64,000 nucleotides of DNA from an uncultured Clostridia bacterium (GTDB lineage: Bacteria; Bacillota; Clostridia; TANB77; CAG-508), in NCBI GenBank assembly GCA_934119935.1, contig CAKOSX010000004.1, forward strand, positions 62,001 to 126,000, given 5' to 3'. Under the pieces are notes generated by a model that did no database searches, was not told where the DNA came from, and was given only the letters and a program-made list of their open reading frames with translations. The position numbers and the translations under genes were made by a program. Shown piece by piece: positions 1-6,657 of the stretch. Position 1 is the first letter of the stretch; each line of letters begins with the position of its first letter.

Positions 1-92
1 ATTTATCCATTTGCATACTCTGCTCTATTATATCTTCATATCGGCTATCATTTTTTATCATTAGTTCAAGCTTTTCCAAATCTTCTTTCATA
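1..92 (-). CDS. Partial small protein, possibly Spo0E-like
   Basis: The start codon (ATG at 90-92) follows a strong AAGGAGGAC ribosome site; the gene runs off the left edge after 30 codons. The visible part begins MKEDLEKLELMIKNDS and contains YEDIIEQSMQMDK, which resembles the SQELD-type signature of Spo0E-like aspartyl-phosphate phosphatases (they dephosphorylate Spo0A~P). The match is weak: M replaces L in SxxLD. It has its own promoter with TGTCGAA boxes (140-156), separate from the lysis operon that terminates at about 287, so it looks like an independently transcribed accessory prophage gene. Confidence 0.45.
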
Positions 93-112
93 AGCTTGTC
101 CTCCTTTTTAAT

Positions 113-156
113 ATAATAACAAATTTTATGTGAAAAGTCTGTCGAAACTTGTCAAA
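113..156 (-). promoter_or_regulatory. Promoter with tandem TGTCGAA boxes
   Basis: TGTCGAA (140-146) and TGTCAAA (150-156) lie exactly 10 bp apart on the plus strand. On the transcribed minus strand they read TTTGACA and TTCGACA, followed after 21 bp by TATTAT (113-118) as the -10. TGTCGAA is the published Spo0A-box consensus, and tandem boxes one helical turn apart are how Spo0A dimers bind. A phage-encoded activator is the alternative reader. The same layout recurs at 10323-10378 and 21759-21802. Confidence 0.6.
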
Positions 157-284
157 CAGCTAAAAACAGGCAAAAAATCAACGTATGAGAACGAGTTTTA
201 AGACATTTTAATTATTTAAGAATATAGTTTGTCGTCTAAATTTTTGCACTTTCTTTCACTATAGCAAAAATTGGCATAAAAAAA

Positions 285-304
285 GAGGTAGGATTGCTCC
301 CACC
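285..304 (-). terminator. Rho-independent terminator of the late operon
   Basis: On the minus strand GGTGGGA and TCCTACC form a 7-bp stem (one G-U pair) around a 4-nt loop, followed by TCTTTTTTT. It lies just after the amidase stop codon and ends the tail/lysis transcript. Confidence 0.8.
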
Positions 305-309
305 AAATT

Positions 310-1170
310 TTACTTGAATAATTTATTAAAAGTATTCTTTCCGACTATTCCATCTACTGATAGTCCATTTCTTGATTGAAAATCTTTTACTGCATTTTCT
401 GTTGCAGGTCCAAATATTCCGTCTGCATCTATGTCGAATGAATGACATACTAACATTGCTTGAATTAAATATGTAATATTACCTTCTGCACCCTTGCGAA
501 CATTTATACAAGCATTGTATGTATTAGTTCCAAATATTCCATCAACAGCTAACCCTCTATGATATTGTTTATTTAATTCTGTTTGTAGTCCTCTTACAAG
601 TGCTTTTCTTGTTTCATTTCCATAAATGTTGTCTACAGCAATATTCAAACCGTATCTATCATTTAAAGTTGCTTGTATTCTTGCGACGTTGTCCTCTGAA
701 ACATTTTCTTGTGGTTGAGGTATAATTTCATTACTTGGCTCAAAATTTACAATCTCACCGAATGGAAATTTGTTTCCAGGGCAAGATGTAGCACATACAT
801 CTCTATGAGCCTGTACGGTTGATATTCCATATTTATTCTTTAGATATGCAACTAGTTCCTTTCCAGCTTCTTTTTGAGCTTCTGGCATATCTTCTTCCAT
901 GAAGTTACCTTCAAAGCAAATTCCTATTGAATTATAATTTGAGCCGTATGCATGTGCTCCTACCTTTTCCTCTGGACGAAGTCTATATATTGTGCCGTCT
1001 TTTCTTACCAGAAAGTGATATCCAGCTCCACTCCAACCGTTGCTTAAATGCCACCTGTGAATATCTTCAGCAGAACAACTTTTAGCATCTGCGTGATGTA
1101 GAATTATCCTTTCTGTCAATTTTCTTGTGTTCATATCTTTGAATTGTAAGTTAGTTTCTATTATATTCAT
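310..1170 (-). CDS. Endolysin, N-acetylmuramoyl-L-alanine amidase
   Basis: Phage lysin that cleaves the amide bond between MurNAc and the stem peptide. Residues 1 to about 135 form an Amidase_2/PGRP-type domain: the zinc-ligand pattern is visible as ILHH near residue 25 and AHRDVCATSCPG near 120. Two peptidoglycan-binding repeats follow (about 165-220 and 228-286, the second with DGIFGPATENAVKDFQ). There is no signal peptide, so export depends on the holin gene upstream (2042-2308). It is the last gene of the late operon. Confidence 0.93.
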   Translation of the reverse strand: MNIIETNLQFKDMNTRKLTERIILHHADAKSCSAEDIHRWHLSNGWSGAGYHFLVRKDGTIYRLRPEEKVGAHAYGSNYNSIGICFEGNFMEEDMPEAQKEAGKELVAYLKNKYGISTVQAHRDVCATSCPGNKFPFGEIVNFEPSNEIIPQPQENVSEDNVARIQATLNDRYGLNIAVDNIYGNETRKALVRGLQTELNKQYHRGLAVDGIFGTNTYNACINVRKGAEGNITYLIQAMLVCHSFDIDADGIFGPATENAVKDFQSRNGLSVDGIVGKNTFNKLFK

Positions 1171-1187
1171 AATATTCCTCTTTTCTT

Positions 1188-1517
1188 TTATTCTTTATAA
1201 AACGCTGTGACTCTAACAACTACATTTTGAATTGAAGCATAATTTCTTATTTGCAATTCCCCACTTCTTCCACTTGTCGGGTTTTCCGGTTGATATAGAA
1301 TATGAGCATAGACTCTATCCCATGTTTCATATACATTTACAATTTCTATATTAAAACATACAACCTTATCCAAACTTAAATTAGGAAACATTGTATTGAA
1401 AGGAACGTTTGTGGAAGTGCCTACATTTATAAACTCATTAATGTACACAGCTGTTTTAATCTGTTCCTTTTCATTATTCTTTATTTGATTTTTTAGTTGT
1501 TTTGTAATAGGTATCAT
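1188..1517 (-). CDS. Hypothetical phage structural protein
   Basis: 109 aa, unrecognised. It lies between the fibre-tip gene and the endolysin. The C-terminal half is beta-rich (NYASIQNVVVRVTAFY), which suits a small distal fibre or tip protein. No strong ribosome site precedes ATG 1517, so translation may depend on the upstream gene. Function is inferred only from position. Confidence 0.6.
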   Translation of the reverse strand: MIPITKQLKNQIKNNEKEQIKTAVYINEFINVGTSTNVPFNTMFPNLSLDKVVCFNIEIVNVYETWDRVYAHILYQPENPTSGRSGELQIRNYASIQNVVVRVTAFYKE

Positions 1518-1543
1518 TTTATTTTTTTGAGAGCGATTGCAAA

Positions 1544-1909
1544 TTATACCGACGTTTTTGTGTATTCAATAATAAAACATATATTGTTAAGCTTCCATGA
1601 ATTTCCTGTTCCATTTTTTATAATTAAATTTGTTGGATCAATTCTTGATTCGAAATTCGTGGCTCCTAAAAAGGCATCGCCTCCCCAGCCTCCACCCCAA
1701 CCTGTTGTTACGCAAGTTTGAAAGTTCACTACTGTTTTTATATTATCTATATTATGTTTTATTGCTTTTTCAACATTATTTTCAATAGTTATATTTTCAA
1801 CAAATACAACTTTTCTATAAAGATTCTCACCATTAATCCATTTACCGATGACTCGTTCTTCTGTTGAATAATCAAATTTCTTCTCGATTTGCTTACATTT
1901 CGGTATCAT
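1544..1909 (-). CDS. Phage tail fibre C-terminal type protein
   Basis: About 121 aa. The N-terminal YSTEERVIGKWINGENLYRK is the motif commonly seen near the distal end of Firmicutes phage fibre proteins, followed by a beta-rich segment and a Gly/Trp cluster (GWGGGWGGD). I chose ATG 1907-1909 because it overlaps the stop of the small ORF 1906-2040 as ATGA; there is no ribosome site of its own, so translation is probably coupled. A TTG two codons upstream is the alternative start. Confidence 0.65.
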   Translation of the reverse strand: MIPKCKQIEKKFDYSTEERVIGKWINGENLYRKVVFVENITIENNVEKAIKHNIDNIKTVVNFQTCVTTGWGGGWGGDAFLGATNFESRIDPTNLIIKNGTGNSWKLNNICFIIEYTKTSV

Positions 1910-2040
1910 CTGCAATCACGAGGAAGTATTGCTACATCTCTGTGCTCTCTACTTCCTCCTTTGCTCCATTTTTCACTAAAAATGTTAGTGTGTGTGTGTG
2001 TGTGTGTGTACAGCCTCAAGGCTTTTGCGGTTCTATTCAT
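1906..2040 (-). CDS. Small ORF carrying a dinucleotide repeat
   Basis: 44 codons starting at ATG 2038-2040, behind a GGAGGAC ribosome site that overlaps the end of the holin gene. It encodes a Thr-His run (YTHTHTHTN) from an (AC)11 tract, and its TGA overlaps the start of the fibre-tip gene as ATGA. No family is recognised. It may be a coupling leader rather than a functional protein. Confidence 0.5.
   Translation of the reverse strand: MNRTAKALRLYTHTHTHTNIFSEKWSKGGSREHRDVAILPRDCR
1988..2009. repeat. (GT)11 microsatellite
   Basis: Eleven GT units on the plus strand, inside the small ORF 1906-2040. Dinucleotide tracts of this length are typical slipped-strand phase-variation sites. Gain or loss of one unit would shift the reading frame of the leader ORF and uncouple the fibre-tip gene. 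Confidence 0.85.
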
Positions 2041-2041
2041 A

Positions 2042-2308
2042 CTACTTGTCCTCCTGATTAATTAAATTCTTAAACATTTCGTATAGTCCTGTAGAAGCTA
2101 GTCCACTGAACATTCCAGTTAATATAACTTCTGCGTTTATACCGTTTAAATTCATTAATACATTAATTACTAATCCTAAAATTAGCATTATTAGTGGTAT
2201 GTACTTGTTTGGTATAAAGTCAAGGCTATTTTTTATAACGTAGCCTACACATACACATATTCCTACAACTACTATACTAAAATATTGTGTTAATACTGAT
2301 ATATCCAT
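2042..2308 (-). CDS. Phage holin
   Basis: 88 aa with an N-terminal hydrophobic segment (residues 5-25), two further membrane segments (about 36-52 and 60-78) and a charged tail (NLINQEDK). Size, topology and the place between the coiled-coil membrane protein and the endolysin fit the small Gram-positive phage holins (Hol44-like family). It would form membrane pores that release the amidase. Confidence 0.8.
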   Translation of the reverse strand: MDISVLTQYFSIVVVGICVCVGYVIKNSLDFIPNKYIPLIMLILGLVINVLMNLNGINAEVILTGMFSGLASTGLYEMFKNLINQEDK

Positions 2309-2331
2309 AATTACAATTTCCTCCTATTATT

Positions 2332-2658
2332 TTATTTAATAATTAAAGCTATAACAGCACCAACAATCGCACCTACGACGGATAAGATTATTTTGTCTCT
2401 TATAGCTTTTTTAACTTCTTTATAATCTTTTGCTGGCTCATTTTCAATGTTGCCAACACGTGTATCTAGCTTATTTACATCTTCTCTCATGAGTTTTACT
2501 TCTGTTGCAATTTCTTTTATAGAGTATGTAAGCTCGTGAATATCTTCAAGCTTGTTATTTATGTCTTTAAATTTATCATCGTGCTCGTCTAATCTTTTTG
2601 TATTAGATTTACTTCTGTCCTCAACCTCTTGAAGTTTGATTATATCTGACTTTTCCAT
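2332..2658 (-). CDS. XhlA-like coiled-coil membrane protein
   Basis: 108 aa: a long charged coiled coil (residues 5-85) and a single C-terminal membrane helix (about 90-107, ILSVVGAIVGAVIALI). This is the layout of XhlA/haemolysin-type accessory lysis proteins, which act with the holin at the membrane. It directly precedes the holin gene. Confidence 0.7.
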   Translation of the reverse strand: MEKSDIIKLQEVEDRSKSNTKRLDEHDDKFKDINNKLEDIHELTYSIKEIATEVKLMREDVNKLDTRVGNIENEPAKDYKEVKKAIRDKIILSVVGAIVGAVIALIIK

Positions 2659-2667
2659 TATTTTCTC

Positions 2668-3030
2668 CTACTTTTTTGTTGGCACTGCCAAGTTGATAAA
2701 AACAGTTGGTGTCTTACTAGTATCCGTTGCATCAACTGAAGTCTCTAAGAATGACAGTATACCTGTTTGTGCTAATGCACATGTTGTCAATTTGTTGTTA
2801 GCACCACTTGTACGACATATAGTATCAACTTCAGCTGCAAATTCATACGGAATCTGCGTAATTGTTTTTGTCCATGTAGGATTGATTATTTTAACTGCTC
2901 CACATATATAAACAATTTCATTTATTTTTCTGTACTGAAGTGGACTCCAGTCTACTATTTTTATGTCTGATGATGCTGGGGTACATTGTATCCAGCCAGT
3001 ATCGTTATTTTTTTTAAAGTTAGGTTGCAC
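2668..3030 (-). CDS. Phage fibre/appendage protein
   Basis: 120 aa, no recognised domain. Beta-rich with a C-terminal ending PTVFINLAVPTKK. It overlaps the next upstream gene by about 11 bp, so the two are translated together. Position between the tail-tip gene and the lysis genes suggests a host-recognition or appendage part. Confidence 0.55.
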   Translation of the reverse strand: MQPNFKKNNDTGWIQCTPASSDIKIVDWSPLQYRKINEIVYICGAVKIINPTWTKTITQIPYEFAAEVDTICRTSGANNKLTTCALAQTGILSFLETSVDATDTSKTPTVFINLAVPTKK

Positions 3031-3382
3031 TGTAATCCCCCCTCACCACGAAATCTAGCACGTCTCCTGCCTCAAGAGCCCAGTCTGTTGTTGTTTTTAT
3101 CTTATTAGATATGCTATTTGCTGTTCCAACTTCTTGATAGTGACCATTTTTTCCGCTTGCATCAGAGCTTAATAATAATCGTTCTCCATTAAGATAAACG
3201 TCAAGCACTGCTTGTCCAACTTTATAACTACACGGAATTGTTACTTCTGTTCCCGCCGTAACTGCAGATGTAATTTTTAATTGATATTTGTGCGTCAATA
3301 AATTTTCTTGTGCACGATTTAAATTATGTGCTGACGCTGGTGTTGTAGTATCTGGATAATCTTTAAATTTTACTATTTCCAT
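3020..3382 (-). CDS. Phage appendage protein
   Basis: 120 aa. It starts MEIVKFKDYPDTTTPASAHN, a start typical of small phage fibre-associated proteins, and has a beta-rich C-terminal half. It overlaps the following gene. Function is inferred from position in the tail-tip module. Confidence 0.55.
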   Translation of the reverse strand: MEIVKFKDYPDTTTPASAHNLNRAQENLLTHKYQLKITSAVTAGTEVTIPCSYKVGQAVLDVYLNGERLLLSSDASGKNGHYQEVGTANSISNKIKTTTDWALEAGDVLDFVVRGDYSAT

Positions 3383-3451
3383 ATATCCTCCTAAAAAATA
3401 GTCTCTAGTATCTCTAAAAATAGAAAATATGGCGCTATCTTCGAAATCATT

Positions 3452-4885
3452 CTAAGCACTTTTTTCATTTTTCGCCTCTAAAGACTCTATTCTTCTTGTT
3501 AGTTGTTTAATTATTAATTTGTCTTTCTTTCTATCATCCTCAATTTCTTGTATTGCTTTATATGCTATAGAAATCATAGAGTATAAATCAATTCCTTTTG
3601 ATTCATTGCCATTTTCATCAACATACGTTTTAATAAGCTCTTGGGGTGTATTATAATTTTCTCCTATAACTAACCCTATAGTTTTTTCTTTTTGATTTAA
3701 ATAATTAAATTCGTATATATCAGCATTTTGTATTATCTGAATTGCTGTTTCATTTTCATTATTCTTAATTTTTTCTACTAGTTTTAATATGTTCTTCTTT
3801 AATTTTTGTTCGGAACGGTTTATAATACTTTCTCCACTCACATAACTTCCAAAATAGCCGTAACCTGTTGCATTTATATCCTGAGTTTGAATTTTTCCAC
3901 CTGGAGCATTAAAAAGTCCAGAATTTTCTAAATCAATATATGGTTTTCCCGAGTTGGTAAATACACCTATATGTATTAAATCTGTATAAGGATTTGTCGC
4001 TTGATTTTGCACTTCTATTCCATCATTAAGAATTTGCATTCTTATTGTGTTGTTATGATTGCTTGTTGATGAAGGAATAATCCTTAATCCCGAGTGACTA
4101 TCCGCATTATCGTATACTCTTAAGTCTTTGCATACTATATTACCGGAAGAATCTATTTTCGCACCATCTTTTCCTAAAGTAGGATCCCCTCCATTACTAA
4201 TCGTTCCTGATATTTGTGCATTCTTGCAACTCATCGTGCCATCCGACGAAACATTAAAATTGTTACTTTTTATTTCCATATTATCAGACAGGTTTAACGT
4301 TTTACCTTGTAAGCTTATTTTATCAGCTTTTATTTTTGCTTCACTATTGTCATTATTTATTTTTAATAATATCTGGGCTGAAGTATAATCACTTCCGTCG
4401 ACTTTCTTCGAAACCTTCTGATCTATTTCTTTTGCCTTAACATTAATTGATGCATTCATCTCTTCCGTAGTAGAATAGTTTTCAAGTTTTTGATTTACGC
4501 TTAATTCTATTGCCCCAGCCGATTGATTTATAGCACCGTTCATTTCATTTTTTGTGACATATGTATCATTAAAATCATTTTTTATTAAATATTCCGCATA
4601 AAACTTATTTCCCACAGTATCTATTAGATATATATAATTGTCTCCTTCAAACAATTTGATATTTAAATCATCCAAAGGCTCTTTTACTGGCTCTGACAAT
4701 TCTTCTAATACATTAAATTCTGTTAATTTCAATTTTCTAAGAACATAATCATCATCTTTTGTAATAACCAATGAATCCGATACATTTCCATTTGTTCTTA
4801 GTTCTTCTACTTCAATAGTATATGTTTTTTTATCTGAAGATGGATTAGCTCTACTTTGCTTGTCAACTATTATTGTATATTGCAC
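3452..4885 (-). CDS. Tail spike/fibre protein with S74-like chaperone domain
   Basis: About 477 aa from GTG 4885, chosen because AAGGAG lies about 9 nt upstream; ATG 4906 has no such site. The middle is a beta-repeat shaft with residues such as NMEIKSNNFNVSSDGTMSCK. The C-terminal about 120 residues look like the intramolecular chaperone (peptidase S74 type) that trimerises and self-cleaves spikes: SEQKLKKNI near the cleavage site, then IYEFNYLNQKE, and a terminal coiled coil. The S and K of the proposed dyad are present. It overlaps the upstream baseplate gene. Confidence 0.75.
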   Translation of the reverse strand: MQYTIIVDKQSRANPSSDKKTYTIEVEELRTNGNVSDSLVITKDDDYVLRKLKLTEFNVLEELSEPVKEPLDDLNIKLFEGDNYIYLIDTVGNKFYAEYLIKNDFNDTYVTKNEMNGAINQSAGAIELSVNQKLENYSTTEEMNASINVKAKEIDQKVSKKVDGSDYTSAQILLKINNDNSEAKIKADKISLQGKTLNLSDNMEIKSNNFNVSSDGTMSCKNAQISGTISNGGDPTLGKDGAKIDSSGNIVCKDLRVYDNADSHSGLRIIPSSTSNHNNTIRMQILNDGIEVQNQATNPYTDLIHIGVFTNSGKPYIDLENSGLFNAPGGKIQTQDINATGYGYFGSYVSGESIINRSEQKLKKNILKLVEKIKNNENETAIQIIQNADIYEFNYLNQKEKTIGLVIGENYNTPQELIKTYVDENGNESKGIDLYSMISIAYKAIQEIEDDRKKDKLIIKQLTRRIESLEAKNEKSA

Positions 4886-6215
4886 TATTATCAGCTCCTT
4901 CCTCATAATTAAATCCCGGCATATTAGGATATAGTTTTGGACTTGGATAAAGATTAGGACTTGGAAACAAATAATTGTTATATTTTTTATTTCCTGTTAT
5001 CTCTAATTTTAAAATATCCACAGAACCAGCTTCTTCCAAGCGAACCTCTGTAATGCCTTCAACGTCTCTTTTGTATTCAACTGTATCTGCCACTTTTTGT
5101 TTAATCGAATCTATGTCTTGCTTTACCTGAGTTATCTTCTCTTCGTGCTCTGTAGTTTCATTGACTAACTGTGCTATTTCCCCGTTAATTTGATTGATTT
5201 CACTTTGTACTCTTCTTATTTTTTCAGAACTGTTGGATTTTGTCTGCATACTTTCTTGTTCAGTTTTTGCTTGAATCTTGCTTTTTATGTTTGCTTTGAA
5301 TTTACCTGCGTACTCAAGTTCTCCCTGATATATAACCTTTTTTCCATCAATAATAAGAATATCTCCAATATCATAAGCAGGATCTATTATAGTTTCTCCT
5401 TCAAATGAATAAACTTCAAAGTCTTTTATTTTGTTGTAGATGTTTTCTATTTGCTCACTATCAACGATGTACATATTATTTTGATTTATATATACAGTAC
5501 TTGCTGTTTCATCTCCGAATTTATAATTCTGCGTTCCATCTTCATAAGAAACTTTCGAAACACTAAATTTATCTCCCCATTTAAAATCTCCAAATAAGTT
5601 GATGTCAATATCCGCAGTATCTTCGCCAAATGTTTTAATATACAATTTTCTATTTCTGCCTATTACAGCAAATCCTTCAGCTTGTTCTGCAATATAACCT
5701 ATATATGTTCTTGCTGTTACAGTATTGTCATATACTGCTATCTGCTTATCAGCATTAAGAAAAGAAGTAGAACCAAGTTCTACTCCTATCTTAGTACATA
5801 TATCTTGTAATACCTGCAGCATTGTTGCAGGATAATTTAAGTTACTACCATCGTATTTATTGTCTTCAAATTTTTTCATGTAATCTGTGGCTTTTATTTT
5901 AACTTTAAATTCATCGTCTTCAATTGGCTTTTGAATAGTAAAATAGCCTATTGGCACTACTTCTCCATCTATGCCTGTTTCAACATAAACCTCATTATAG
6001 ACTTCTGGTAAATCTCTTTTATCTATTTCAAATTCAATGTCTATTTCTGGAGTGCAACCTAGACAAAATTCATTATTATTAAATAACTCTAATGTAGATT
6101 TGAAGTCTATAATGTGGTTTGGTTCTATTTTGTTATTGTCAATGTATATATTCAATTCATGTTGGGTTGAATCATTTAATATTTTATCTTTATAATTTTG
6201 ACTTGTATTATACAT
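4863..6215 (-). CDS. Tail-associated baseplate protein
   Basis: 450 aa. The N-terminal 300 residues are a mixed beta domain as in siphophage tail-hub (Tal) proteins; a coiled coil follows (about 330-375) and then a beta segment. It lies directly after the distal-tail-like gene, which is the usual order Dit then Tal. No lysozyme or peptidase motif is evident. It would form the hub of the baseplate. Confidence 0.7.
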   Translation of the reverse strand: MYNTSQNYKDKILNDSTQHELNIYIDNNKIEPNHIIDFKSTLELFNNNEFCLGCTPEIDIEFEIDKRDLPEVYNEVYVETGIDGEVVPIGYFTIQKPIEDDEFKVKIKATDYMKKFEDNKYDGSNLNYPATMLQVLQDICTKIGVELGSTSFLNADKQIAVYDNTVTARTYIGYIAEQAEGFAVIGRNRKLYIKTFGEDTADIDINLFGDFKWGDKFSVSKVSYEDGTQNYKFGDETASTVYINQNNMYIVDSEQIENIYNKIKDFEVYSFEGETIIDPAYDIGDILIIDGKKVIYQGELEYAGKFKANIKSKIQAKTEQESMQTKSNSSEKIRRVQSEINQINGEIAQLVNETTEHEEKITQVKQDIDSIKQKVADTVEYKRDVEGITEVRLEEAGSVDILKLEITGNKKYNNYLFPSPNLYPSPKLYPNMPGFNYEEGADNSAIYNNS

Positions 6216-6225
6216 TTATAGCCTC

Positions 6226-6657
6226 CTACGAATTTGCGTTCTTTACAGCCGTTTTTTGTGCTTCCGTTAATTCTTTTTGCATTAAATTAAAAGAACACTT
6301 CCATCTTGTTTTGGAATTGCTCGTATTTAATTCTGTATCTATCATTTCTACTTTTCTTTTTGAAACTCTAAATTTGGCTCCTTCTAAAAATCCACCATTT
6401 ACAACAGGTACCTTTACATCTAGTACAAGTGGATTTTTATATGTCTTTTGAATTAACGCTTCAGCTTCAGCCTCTGAGTTTAAATCCCACGCCATCGAAA
6501 GTTTTAACATTCCTATTGCTATAGGGTTATCTATCAGTGCTCCTGTCTTTTTGCTTGTATAACTATCATTGTCTGTGTCTTCTATATCCGCACTATATGT
6601 GCTTGGAGTTGGAAGATTGTCTGTTGCTCCATGTTCTCTCCATAACATATTAATCAC
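6226..6657 (-). CDS. Distal-tail-type phage protein (DUF6711-like)
   Basis: 143 aa following the tape measure, overlapping it by 8 bp. The N-terminal MLWREHGATDNLPTPSTYSAD and a beta-rich body resemble small conserved siphophage tail proteins found at this position (family name given from memory). Probably the distal tail ring. Confidence 0.6.
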   Translation of the reverse strand: MINMLWREHGATDNLPTPSTYSADIEDTDNDSYTSKKTGALIDNPIAIGMLKLSMAWDLNSEAEAEALIQKTYKNPLVLDVKVPVVNGGFLEGAKFRVSKRKVEMIDTELNTSNSKTRWKCSFNLMQKELTEAQKTAVKNANS

